Of a stretch of 64,000 bases of DNA, positions 9,833 through 18,210 are shown in pieces. Under the pieces are notes generated by a model. The model saw nothing but the letters and a program-made list of their open reading frames with translations. It made no database searches and had not been told where the DNA came from. The stretch is taken from assembly GCA_028285105.1 (NCBI GenBank), contig JANQQE010000021.1, positions 1 to 64,000 of the forward strand, read 5' to 3'. This DNA comes from Alphaproteobacteria bacterium. Lineage in GTDB: Bacteria; Planctomycetota; Phycisphaerae; UBA1845. Each line of letters begins with the position of its first letter. The stretch's first letter is position 1. The position numbers and the translations under genes were made by a program.

Positions 9833-9914
9833 GGGCTGTTCTATTGAACAGCCCAAGCCTGGGAGGGAGAGAGAGAGATCTATGAAATCAATCGAATTTG
9901 GTGAATTCGATTGA
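9833..9914 (+). other. Two perfect hairpins flanking a GA-rich tract and a 10-codon mini-ORF
   Basis: A 9-bp perfect stem with a TATT loop (9833-9854) is followed by a purine tract GGGAGGGAGAGAGAGAG (9861-9877). An ATG at 9882 then opens MKSIEFGEFD and stops at 9914. That mini-ORF coincides with a second perfect hairpin, 11 bp with a 5-base loop (9888-9914). The purine tract resembles an over-strong ribosome-binding site. It could be a leader peptide, a small RNA, or the remnant of a lost gene start. No U-run follows either stem on the plus strand. Confidence 0.4.
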
Positions 9915-10337
9915 AATGTGTTGTGCTCTTTCTACCTTGGTCGAGTCAATCAATGGCAACGGCATTTAATAAATGCGGCGACACCACGTAATACCTGCGA
10001 CCAAACTTTGGGCGAAATTGATACGACTGGAAATGACGGTCCTGGACGACTTATTCTGTCCTGTTCCCGCTCCCAATCTATCCCGCTCCTGCATCAAACC
10101 AAACCGCAAACGCCGAAATTATCGGCAACAGCCACGATTCAACGCTAACTTCTCTCTCCCAACGCACATGAGTCTACTTGCCGCCCATAATGGTTGCAAG
10201 CACAATTTGGAAATATTTTCTACATCATTTGCCTCTTGAAGCCACAAATCAGGCGTAGCAAAGCCGATCCAATGAGCCTCGGTGGCTGGCGGTATGGCGG
10301 TCCATAAGCGCTTTGGAAGGCCCGGCTTAAGCGGTGG
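9915..10337. other. Rest of the long intergenic spacer, no gene seen
   Basis: Between the structured element and the metalloprotease-like gene there is no open frame with convincing coding character. The strand just before the leftward gene's stop holds GC-rich sequence but no clean terminator. The part from 9657 to 9832, upstream of the tRNA on its own strand, should contain the tRNA promoter, which I cannot place with confidence. Confidence 0.4.
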
Positions 10338-11723
10338 CTAAGGGATGCGGTCGGTCTTTGCGTCGGCTGCATATTTGCCGGTTCCGGCGATGCGTTCGAG
10401 GGCTTCGTCGATTTGCGGGATGAACCACGGGTCCGATTCATTTCGCGTGAGGGCGATGCGTTTGAGTTCGCGAAGGCGCTCTGGAACGGTGGGGTTCTTC
10501 GTTAGTCCGAGACCCATGACGCAGATGCGGGCGAGCGAATCGTCCAGGTCGATACGGCGGCCGTCATCGAGGACAAGCGTCAAGTCGCGGTGGGTCCAGA
10601 ATGCAGGGTCAGCCCCCGCGAGCAGAAGTTCCGTCGTTTGGTTTGTCGTGTCAACGTCGGCCAACCGCCCAAGCGCGATGATCTGCTCGATCAATTCGTC
10701 GAGTTCGTCAATGTTCAAATCGCCCGCAATCGATCCGCATGACGTTAGAAATGTTTCGCACGCTGCGACATCGCGCGACAAGCCGATCGCCCGTGCGAGG
10801 TTGGCGCGGCAGCGCGGGGACGGATCCGTCTGCATGCGATCAAGCAATTCGCGGCTTTGCATTTGCAGGTTGTGGCGGGTGAACAGAGTGCTTGGAAATC
10901 CGGCAAGGTAGCGGCGATTGAAGATGTCTTCGACAGGAGCCGACACCATTTCGCCGTCGAATTCCGGTGCTACGCTTGCGGAATGCTGCTCTTCAAAAAT
11001 GGTCTTGAACGCAAGAAAATTCTGCCCCGGTGTTGGCGACAGAAATGCATCCCGTTCCGTCGCATTGACGGCATTGGTTTCGAGTTCAAAGGCGTGCATC
11101 AGGTTTCGTCCGCAATTGTTGCGATGGGGCAAACCCTGCACGTGTCCCCATTCATGCGCCCAAACGTCTGCCGGTGCATCCTGAACGAGAACAGCAGACC
11201 CACCCGTGAACGCACAGCCCAGCACCAGCGACACATCGTCGGCAGAGGGCGAACCGCACACACCGACCATCAGCGTGACGATTTTGATGTCGGCTGAATC
11301 GTCGAACACAGCATCGAGTTGGGCTTCGGTGGTGACGATCGCCGGGCTATTATCGAAAGTTTCAATCGCACCATCGCGATCGAACGTAACCGGACATGAA
11401 ACGTCCGAACATTCGTTGTCGTCGGCTAGCAGGAGTTCGTTGGCTGTGCTGAAGATGCGGTTGACGCGTTGTTCGGAAAGTGGCTGATCAATATGCCGGG
11501 CCACGCTGATTTGGAATGTAAACGGTTTGGCTTCGTTATCCGAATTGACTCCACCGTCATTGGGATTGGCTGCCTGAGGCACAACCCCGCACCCGGCAGA
11601 CCAAAATCCCGCCACCGCACAACAGGTCGCCAGCCACATACTTCGCAAAAAACGGATTGGTCGTGAACAGCGAAAGCCGTGTCTTCGACGCCCGTGCCCG
11701 GCAAACACCTGCACATCGTTCAT
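10338..11723 (-). CDS. Metzincin-like (HExxHxxGxxH) lipoprotein
   Basis: From the ATG at 11723 the protein has 461 residues. The start MNDVQVFAGHGRRRH has a basic N-region, then a hydrophobic stretch ending in the lipobox SAGC (Cys45), so it should be a lipoprotein. HEWGHVQGLPH (His190, Glu191, His194, His200) is a complete metzincin zinc-binding motif. Paired cysteines nearby (ECSDVSC, VGVCGS, LGCAF) may form disulfides. The C-terminal half is helical with HEAT-like repeats around SPRCRANLARAIGLSRDV. It is probably an extracytoplasmic zinc protease. The frame remains open upstream to an ATG at 11867, but that extension would bury the signal peptide. Confidence 0.7.
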   Translation of the reverse strand: MNDVQVFAGHGRRRHGFRCSRPIRFLRSMWLATCCAVAGFWSAGCGVVPQAANPNDGGVNSDNEAKPFTFQISVARHIDQPLSEQRVNRIFSTANELLLADDNECSDVSCPVTFDRDGAIETFDNSPAIVTTEAQLDAVFDDSADIKIVTLMVGVCGSPSADDVSLVLGCAFTGGSAVLVQDAPADVWAHEWGHVQGLPHRNNCGRNLMHAFELETNAVNATERDAFLSPTPGQNFLAFKTIFEEQHSASVAPEFDGEMVSAPVEDIFNRRYLAGFPSTLFTRHNLQMQSRELLDRMQTDPSPRCRANLARAIGLSRDVAACETFLTSCGSIAGDLNIDELDELIEQIIALGRLADVDTTNQTTELLLAGADPAFWTHRDLTLVLDDGRRIDLDDSLARICVMGLGLTKNPTVPERLRELKRIALTRNESDPWFIPQIDEALERIAGTGKYAADAKTDRIP

Positions 11724-12246
11724 CGAATAAGAATACACAGTCGATTCCGGCAGGGATGGGGAATCTGCCAGTCTTTCCACACGCCAGTTCAAATCGAGTC
11801 GCACGCGCCTGGTCTCCATTGATACGGGTTCCCCGCGCAATGGGATCGCAGCAGGGAGCCTGGACATCGGGTTTTGTCACATCGTAAAATCGACCCAAAA
11901 AGGGTCTGAAGAAACCACTCCATTATACCTGCACCAAGTGGTCGGGGGAGATGCCGGATTCTGCTGGAATTCTTATCGGCGAATTTGTCGCTGGAAGCTT
12001 AACCGGTTTTGGGGCCCGGCTTCAAGGGTCGCGTAAGTGCAGGCCACCAAAAGAAGTATGGCAACAACGGGCCGCTGGGCTTGGAGGATCGAAACCAATT
12101 TGGAATGAGTTAACATATAAAGCTGAATCCGAAATGAGGCATTGAAACTCATCGCCTGATGTGCTTGGTCGAACCTCAACTTCGAATTCGCAACATCCTT
12201 GAGGCGCTTTCGAGTATCCATGCCCATCAACCATCACCGGATTCAT
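11724..12246. other. Intergenic spacer, no supported gene
   Basis: This stretch lies between two leftward genes and should hold the promoter of the metzincin-like gene. Its left part remains in frame with that gene. A short leftward frame (11973-12116) has a lipobox-like LLVAC but no other support. No terminator is obvious downstream of the dockerin gene. Confidence 0.4.
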
Positions 12247-13620
12247 TTACTCGGCAAATTGTCTCGCAGCGATGGCGAAATCGGCAAGGTCTACGCGCTG
12301 ATCGTGATATAGGTCGGCGTATTCGTTGGTGAGTCGGCTGCAATCGGTTGCGGTGCTTTCGGTTGCCGGGCCAGCAAAGCACGTGTTGAAGATTTGCCAG
12401 TCTTCAAGATCGACCACATGGTCGCCGTTGAGGTCAGCTTGCATGTCGCTCGGTGTTTGCGGGGCGAGGATGGTTACCTTCCCTTTTTCGCCCGCAACCA
12501 GCAATTCGTTTCCTGGACGGTTGGAATCGAGGTCGGCGATCGCGACTGCATAGAGTGAATCGGTCGCATTGTGAATCACCCCGCCAGTCCATCCGTCTGA
12601 CAGTTTCGTCACCAGATGCACTTGCCCAATGTGATCGACACCGACAATCTCCAAATGCGATGATGCAAGCACAACCTGCCCAACAGCAATGTCCCACATC
12701 GTCAGGTGGTCGTTCATGTTTTCCGAACGGTAAAGAACATCAAGGTTGTGCACGTTCATTCCAGTTGGGGCGGACAACAAAATGCTGCGGTTGTATCGCG
12801 TCCCGTACGCCACTTCCAACCCGGGTGTATCAAGATCAATGTCTGCAACTTTGAGAACCCATCCGGCATCGACGAACGAGTTCCAGATGGTGGAACGGGG
12901 CCATTCCGTTATGCCCCCGAAACCGCCGCCGGGCTGTCTGATTTCATAGGTCGGCCCCATCTCGGTTACGGTGATAATCTCATGGCCGGGCGAATTGGGA
13001 TCGAGGTCAGCTACGAAGGCGTCCATACCGACTTCGCCCACATAAACAATTTCTTCAGTCCATGTTCCATCGACTTCGCGAAGGACCGACCCGAACCCCG
13101 AATCTTGAAATCCTTCCCACGACTTGAATACCTCTAACCCCGGTCGGGTCGGATCAATGTCGCCGACCCGCGCGCCCCACGTCAGCTTGCCCGCGCCGGT
13201 TTGATCGAAAATCGTCTGCTGCCCCCATCCGGAATCCGGATCGCGATGGATGCAGGTAACGAGTTGACCGGCTTCGATGACAATTTCGTTGCCCGGAAAA
13301 GCCGAATGCACATCGCCAATATCGATCGTCGGTTTGAAATACATGTCACCAATGGTGAGAGTCGGCAGCGAGATAGATTCCGCCGCCCAGAGATTCGGTT
13401 GAGCGCTTGGTCGCAAAAGCGTCACCGAACCATCCTCTAGCAACACAGCCACCTCAAGACCCGGATGGGAAGGATCGATGTCGCCGGTGGCCAGCCCGTA
13501 GATTATCTGTGGAGCGGAATAGACATCAGTGACCACTGTCTGGTGGACAAGTGGCTTAGATTGCGCAAGAGTTTGCGTTGCGATAAATATAAGTAGGATG
13601 GTACAAGTGGCCCTGAGCAT
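12247..13620 (-). CDS. Secreted FG-GAP/beta-propeller-like protein with C-terminal dockerin-like domain
   Basis: A 457-residue protein starting MLRATCTILLIFIATQTLAQ, a clear signal peptide cleaved near AQS. The body is built of repeats with the phrase D-x-D/N-x-x-x-PG (GDIDPSHPGLEVAV, ADLDPNSPGHEI, ADLDSNRPGNELLV), typical of FG-GAP/VCBS beta-propeller blades with calcium-binding loops. The last 65 residues form a dockerin type I-like pair: ADLNGDHVVDLEDWQIF and ADLYHDQRVDLADFAI. In planctomycetes such dockerin-like tails occur on many secreted proteins outside true cellulosomes. I used the ATG at 13620; a TTG three codons upstream is less likely. Binding partner unknown. Confidence 0.85.
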   Translation of the reverse strand: MLRATCTILLIFIATQTLAQSKPLVHQTVVTDVYSAPQIIYGLATGDIDPSHPGLEVAVLLEDGSVTLLRPSAQPNLWAAESISLPTLTIGDMYFKPTIDIGDVHSAFPGNEIVIEAGQLVTCIHRDPDSGWGQQTIFDQTGAGKLTWGARVGDIDPTRPGLEVFKSWEGFQDSGFGSVLREVDGTWTEEIVYVGEVGMDAFVADLDPNSPGHEIITVTEMGPTYEIRQPGGGFGGITEWPRSTIWNSFVDAGWVLKVADIDLDTPGLEVAYGTRYNRSILLSAPTGMNVHNLDVLYRSENMNDHLTMWDIAVGQVVLASSHLEIVGVDHIGQVHLVTKLSDGWTGGVIHNATDSLYAVAIADLDSNRPGNELLVAGEKGKVTILAPQTPSDMQADLNGDHVVDLEDWQIFNTCFAGPATESTATDCSRLTNEYADLYHDQRVDLADFAIAARQFAE

Positions 13621-13683
13621 GTGTACCAATCGTACAAGACTTCAACATGCAAATTCAACCATGTAGAATTGGATCAGGGACAC

Positions 13684-13712
13684 AAAAAACACTGGGTGGC
13701 AAGCACCCAGTG
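13684..13712 (-). terminator. Intrinsic terminator of the monooxygenase-fold gene
   Basis: A perfect 9-bp inverted repeat, CACTGGGTG and CACCCAGTG, encloses a 5-base loop. On the minus strand it is followed directly by six T residues, the classic rho-independent form. It lies about 40 bases after the stop of the small gene that ends at 13751. Confidence 0.9.
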
Positions 13713-13750
13713 GCACACTTTTCGTTCTTGAATGTCTTGGGGTCGCTCGC

Positions 13751-14083
13751 TTAGTGCGCGACGGGGCAGCCGCCGCTGGCTGGCTTGGCTGGTTGACTGT
13801 CGTTGCCGTAGTACTCGTGTGATGGGCGGCTGGCCAGGACTTCTTCTTTGCCCCAATTGGCGACGCTGCGAAACTGGTCTGAGGCGATGAACGCATCGAA
13901 GGCGCTGCGGTCGGACCATTCAGACATAATCAGGTAGCTGTTGCGGTCTTCGATCTTCGTGTACAGGTCGGTTTTCACATGACCGTCGAGCTTTTCCATG
14001 ATACCGATGACTTTGTTGAAGACGCTTTCAAACAATTCGCCCTTGCCTTCGAGAATCTGATAGTTCATGCCTACGGTGACCAT
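13751..14083 (-). CDS. Antibiotic biosynthesis monooxygenase (ABM)-fold small protein
   Basis: A 110-residue protein with the dimeric alpha/beta-barrel ABM pattern: an N-terminal strand VTVGMNYQI, a helix GKGELFESVFNKVI, then GHVKTDLYTKIED and SYLIMSEWSDRSAFDAFIAS. The latter is the usual 'sensible W, then helix' block of the family. Members act as cofactor-free quinol monooxygenases, haem-degrading enzymes or have unknown roles. The tail ends in a Cys-containing GGCPVAH, unusual for the family and possibly a metal or haem ligand. A GAGGAA ribosome-binding site precedes the ATG, and an intrinsic terminator follows, so this is probably a single-gene transcript. Confidence 0.8.
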   Translation of the reverse strand: MVTVGMNYQILEGKGELFESVFNKVIGIMEKLDGHVKTDLYTKIEDRNSYLIMSEWSDRSAFDAFIASDQFRSVANWGKEEVLASRPSHEYYGNDSQPAKPASGGCPVAH

Positions 14084-14382
14084 TGCGTTCCTCGCTTTGC
14101 CGATTTCGGCGTTTGATGGGTTTTCAATTTGCCTGTGATCTTGTCGACCGTCTTCTACGTGACAACCGACCTGTGTTATGGTAAGTCGGCATCGATGCGC
14201 CGGATGACGGTGGTACGACGCCTGGTGATCATGTTATCGGATTTCCGGGCAGAGGACCAAGAGTTCGGCTCGGCTGTATTGCGGATGCGTCGCGTGAGAT
14301 TGAACGGTCCTTAGCGTAAATAACGGCAATGCGATGGCGTTTGAGCCTTGAATTTGAATCCTTGAACAATGCGAGACCCCGG

Positions 14383-16134
14383 ATGGTTGATCAAATGTTG
14401 GCTTGTCGAAATCATTGGAACCGTTTTCTGACTGCGGTGTTGGCAGTTGCCATATCTTCGTTTGCTTGCACCGGTACGGTAATTGGTGAGGAAGGGGAGG
14501 AACCATTCCCAGCCAACATCCCGCCGACGATGGTCATCGTTAATGGCAAGGTATGGACCGGCATCCCTAACGCGCCGGAATTACAAGCCATCGCCATCAC
14601 AAAAAATCGCATCTCGGCTGTGGGGACGACGCAGGAGATTGCGGCGCTGGCCAACAACCTGACAAGGGTCATCGATGCCGGCGGACGGCGCGTCATTCCC
14701 GGCATCACTGACAGCCACACCCACATCATCGCCACCGGTTTGCAATTGCAACGCATCTACCTTCGAAACGCCCGCAATCAAAAGGAGTTTGTTGAGCTCG
14801 TGTCGGCGGCTGTCACAAAGCTGTCGCCCGGTCAGTGGCTTCTCGGTGGGCGTTACAGCGTTGACAGTTGGGAAGATCCATCGCGACCGCGAAAAGAGTG
14901 GATCGATCCGGTAACGCAGGGCGTGCCAGTTTTTTTGAGTCGCATGGATGGCCATCAAGGGTTGGCAAATTCGATGGCGTTAAAAATCGCAGGCATCGAT
15001 CGCGACGGACCAACGGACCCGCCGGGCGGCGTGATCGTGCGGGACCCGATGACAAATGAACCGACCGGAGTTCTCAAAGATGCGGCGATGAATCTGGTGC
15101 AAGAACGCATCCCGAAGGAAAACAAGAAAGCGCGATTGCGGGCGCTGCAATTGGCAATGCAATCGCTGAACGCATGGGGCATTACAAGCGTTCACGATAT
15201 GAGTCAGCCGGACGACTTGCCGATTTTCATAGCGGCACATCAAAAAGAAGCGCTCACCGTTCGCATCAGAAGCTACGTTGAAGACCCGGAATTCAAAGAG
15301 CAATTCCCAAAGATTCAGGCGATCATCCCGATGACGGACGATCGTTTTCGCATCGCCGGTTTCAAGGCATACATGGATGGTTCGCTGGGCAGCCGAACCG
15401 CACTGATGAAGCGCCCCTACACCGACGCGGAACCGGGTGCAATGAATCCGCATGGATTGCATTCCGGGCACTCGAGCGATCTGGAGTCATTCGCGGCAGA
15501 CATCCGCTGGGCCCATGATCGCAACATGCAGATGGCCGTCCACGCCATCGGCGACCAGGCCAATCACGAAATCCTCAACATCTACGAATCGCTCCCCAAC
15601 GCCAGCGACAGAAGGCATCGAATCGAACACGCCCAGCATTTGCTGCCCGAAGACATCGAGCGCTTCGCCGACATCGGAGTCACCGCATCGATGCAGCCCT
15701 ACCACAAAGCCGACGACGGACGTTATGCTGAAACCGCAATCGGCAGTCAGCGGGCACGAACGTCGTATGCATTCAAGGATTTGATCAAGAGCGGAGCGGT
15801 CGTGTGTTTCGGAAGCGACACACCAGTGGTCGCCGCCAACCCGTTTGAAGGCATCATTTCCGCCCGCCGCGGCGAAACGCTCGAGGGCAAAGTGTGGATT
15901 CCCGGTCAACGCATCTCGCTCGAACAAGCACTCTTCTGCTACACAGTCTCGCCAGCTTTCGCCGCATTCATGGAAGACCGACTTGGCACGATACAAGTAA
16001 ACAACCTAGCCGACATAGCCATCCTCGACACCGACATCCTGAGCGCGACGTCAGAACAAATCAAAAGAACCGAAAGCTGGACCACAATCATGGACGGAAA
16101 AATCGTCTGGCAAGCGCAGCAACCTCAACATTAG
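14383..16134 (+). CDS. Exported amidohydrolase of the YtcJ/amidohydrolase-3 type
   Basis: The frame opens at 14329, but MVDQMLACRNHWNRF at 14383 leads into a hydrophobic segment (TAVLAVAISSFACTG) that looks like a signal peptide, so I favour this start (583 residues). The metal site is visible: GITDSHTHI near the N-terminus, a later FKAYMDGSLGSRTA, then MAVHAIGDQAN, RIEHAQHLLPED and FGSDTPV. These blocks match the YtcJ subgroup of the amidohydrolase superfamily, which hydrolyse amide or related bonds; substrates are mostly unknown. The exported location suggests scavenging of external compounds. No partner gene is adjacent. Confidence 0.88.
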   Translation: MVDQMLACRNHWNRFLTAVLAVAISSFACTGTVIGEEGEEPFPANIPPTMVIVNGKVWTGIPNAPELQAIAITKNRISAVGTTQEIAALANNLTRVIDAGGRRVIPGITDSHTHIIATGLQLQRIYLRNARNQKEFVELVSAAVTKLSPGQWLLGGRYSVDSWEDPSRPRKEWIDPVTQGVPVFLSRMDGHQGLANSMALKIAGIDRDGPTDPPGGVIVRDPMTNEPTGVLKDAAMNLVQERIPKENKKARLRALQLAMQSLNAWGITSVHDMSQPDDLPIFIAAHQKEALTVRIRSYVEDPEFKEQFPKIQAIIPMTDDRFRIAGFKAYMDGSLGSRTALMKRPYTDAEPGAMNPHGLHSGHSSDLESFAADIRWAHDRNMQMAVHAIGDQANHEILNIYESLPNASDRRHRIEHAQHLLPEDIERFADIGVTASMQPYHKADDGRYAETAIGSQRARTSYAFKDLIKSGAVVCFGSDTPVVAANPFEGIISARRGETLEGKVWIPGQRISLEQALFCYTVSPAFAAFMEDRLGTIQVNNLADIAILDTDILSATSEQIKRTESWTTIMDGKIVWQAQQPQH

Positions 16135-16687
16135 CCCGCAGAATCGTTACTGCTGACATGATCGGTGCAGACCTTCTCGGACGTGCCTTTATTCGTTGAA
16201 GCGACAGTCAATATCAGCTTGACTATGCCGCACCATCCCGCCTAAGAATGGGTGTCAGGGGCGACACCGGTTGTCCAAAGAGAGGCACGACTTGGGAGGT
16301 CGAGAGAGAAGCCTTTCCAGCCAGTCACCTTGCTTGGTATCCAGAAGACTCATCGAATTTCAGTCACTCGATTCAAGTGAATCGAACGCTGAACGTGCGT
16401 CCGTGTGGGAGTGATCCATAATCCGTTTCACGACGATGCGGGAGTTGCGTGGTGGCCAAGCGTGCAACGGTACTGGTCATGCCCCTGGCACCTTTCAAGA
16501 ATTCGAGGCGAATCGAAAAACCTGGCATGGCACGATTAAATCAGTTCGACCTTTGGTTGGTTAACTGGTCGTGCGCCGAAATTATGTATGCGTTAGACAA
16601 TACAAAGATGACATGCTCTCTCTCTTGAGTCGGGGTTCTTCAGGATGAAAAACCCCGGCTTACTTTTTGCGCGTAGGACGCTTGCGT
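16135..16687. other. Long spacer with several hairpins, no gene
   Basis: No coding frame is convincing. Three inverted repeats stand out: GGTGTC/GACACC with a 6-base loop (16251-16268), an 8-bp perfect stem TCGATTCA/TGAATCGA with a 2-base loop (16368-16385), and CGGGGTT/AACCCCG (16631-16657). The last lies about 30 bases past the stop of the leftward CPBP gene and may end that transcript, although no T-run follows on that strand. A GA-rich tract (near 16296-16312) precedes the second hairpin, similar in layout to the element at 9833-9914. Confidence 0.35.
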
Positions 16688-17434
16688 TTATGTCGCCGCG
16701 ATGACCAACAGGTTATACGCCGCATGCGTACCGGCGGCTGGCCCGTATCCGCGGAGTACGAAGACAGTTCCAAGATACACACCTGCCAGCGATCGGAAGA
16801 TAAACTTCTCGGTTGAGAACGGTTCGCTGCCCATTGGCGGATGGTGGTGACCGGAAAACACAAGCGCTGCGACGATGACAGCGATGATGGTTGTGGTCTT
16901 GGCGGGCAAGCCCAGCAGGTCCGCACCGATCATGCTGAGGACGGAGACAAGTACCAGCCGAAAGACAAGTTCCTCATAAATGCCAGCCCCAACACCCAGG
17001 ATCGATTCAGTCAGGAAATTGCGCGCGACCGAAGGGCCCATCGTGTCAGCGCTGAGTAGAAAGTTGAATCCCATCAACGGCAATGCGAAAATCACTGACT
17101 CTACATACATCGCACCAACGACTTGATGACGCACCCGCCACGGTTTCTTGCTGGCAGCGTGCGTGCAGAGCAGGATTGCGACGACCGCAAGCCCAGGCAT
17201 CCACGCACCGGTTGATCCGAACAGTTCAAAGAAAATCTGCAGAAGGTTGAATGCGACGACGCGATGTTGGCCAGCCGACCACGACACATCCGGTTCGACA
17301 AGCAGGCAACCGATTTCGTAAAAGAGGATGAACGGAAGCAAAAAGACGAGTGACTCCAGCGGGCTGGTGAGTAGCCGCGGGGTCAAGCTTCCTTGCTCTT
17401 TCGTTTTCGACTTCCTCGTCCTTGAGGTGGCCAT
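16688..17434 (-). CDS. CPBP-family intramembrane glutamic protease
   Basis: A 248-residue protein with about six membrane helices. The CPBP (CAAX protease and bacteriocin processing) motifs are complete: GIYEELVFRL with Glu154-Glu155 and Arg159, FSGHHH with His196, and GTHAAYN with His237 and Asn241. The family includes Rce1-type proteases; some bacterial branches, the Mrt enzymes, process C-terminal sorting signals such as MYXO-CTERM and JDVT-CTERM. The window encodes a protein with such a Cys-containing tail (41378-42517), so a sorting role is worth considering, but this is inference. The gene is divergent from the glycosylase gene, 53 bases apart. Confidence 0.88.
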   Translation of the reverse strand: MATSRTRKSKTKEQGSLTPRLLTSPLESLVFLLPFILFYEIGCLLVEPDVSWSAGQHRVVAFNLLQIFFELFGSTGAWMPGLAVVAILLCTHAASKKPWRVRHQVVGAMYVESVIFALPLMGFNFLLSADTMGPSVARNFLTESILGVGAGIYEELVFRLVLVSVLSMIGADLLGLPAKTTTIIAVIVAALVFSGHHHPPMGSEPFSTEKFIFRSLAGVYLGTVFVLRGYGPAAGTHAAYNLLVIAAT

Positions 17435-17487
17435 GACTCATATCGTGCCAATTTCGTTTCGGGTTGCAAGGGGATAAAATCGCAGCG

Positions 17488-18180
17488 ATGAAGCGCGATA
17501 CCGCGACAAAAAATGTTGCCCAAACCGCCAGGGCGCTGATGGAAATTTTCGACTGCCTGTACACCGCGTACGGTCCACAGCACTGGTGGCCCGCCGACAC
17601 AAAAGAGGAGATCGTCATCGGCGCGATCCTGACGCAGAACACGGCATGGACCAACGTCGAGAAAGCCATCGCCGAGTTGAAGCGGGCAAAATGTCTGAGC
17701 TTTCGGGCGATCGATGCAATTGATGAACCGTCGCTCGCCGAACTCATCCGATCGGCGGGTACGTTCAGACAGAAAGCCGTCTATCTGAAGTCGTTCGCGA
17801 GTTGGCTGACCGAGAAACACAATGGCGATCTTGGAGCAGCACTGTCCGGCGAGCCAAACAGAGTGCGCCGCGAATTGCTGTCACTCAAAGGCATAGGCCC
17901 AGAGACCGCCGACGCGATCCTGCTATACGCCGGTGGGCATCCAACGTTCGTCGTGGATGCTTACGCCAAGCGCGTGCTTCGCCGGCACTTCTTAATCGAG
18001 CCAGGCAACAACGGATATGAATCGATTAGGAATGTGTTCATGGATTCACTCAAACCAGACGCGCAACTGTTCAATGAGTATCATGCCCTGCTCGTCGAAG
18101 TTGGCAAACGCCATTGCAAGGCAACCGCAAATTGCGAAAGCTGCCCACTCGCACACCTCGATCACAACGAATGCCTTTGA
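17488..18180 (+). CDS. Endonuclease III-like HhH-GPD DNA glycosylase with [4Fe-4S] cluster
   Basis: From the ATG at 17488 the protein has 230 residues; an in-frame TTG at 17464 is less likely. The helix-hairpin-helix is LKGIGPETADAILLYAGG, followed by FVVDAYAKRVLRR with the catalytic Asp157. The position of the catalytic lysine of E. coli Nth (LPGVGRKTA) is Glu139 here, so the enzyme is probably a monofunctional glycosylase without lyase activity, as in MagIII-like relatives. The C-terminus has an iron-sulfur pattern C-x5-C-x2-C-x9-C (CKATANCESCPLAHLDHNEC), slightly different from the usual C-x6-C-x2-C-x5-C. It should act in base-excision repair, possibly on alkylated bases. Confidence 0.85.
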   Translation: MKRDTATKNVAQTARALMEIFDCLYTAYGPQHWWPADTKEEIVIGAILTQNTAWTNVEKAIAELKRAKCLSFRAIDAIDEPSLAELIRSAGTFRQKAVYLKSFASWLTEKHNGDLGAALSGEPNRVRRELLSLKGIGPETADAILLYAGGHPTFVVDAYAKRVLRRHFLIEPGNNGYESIRNVFMDSLKPDAQLFNEYHALLVEVGKRHCKATANCESCPLAHLDHNECL

Positions 18181-18210
18181 CATCGAAACAGTGTCACAAG
18201 CAAGCATCCG

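Noticed and set aside
11973..12116. A short leftward frame with a lipobox-like LLVAC
   Set aside because: Only about 47 residues, no ribosome-binding site, no conserved neighbour; likely chance.
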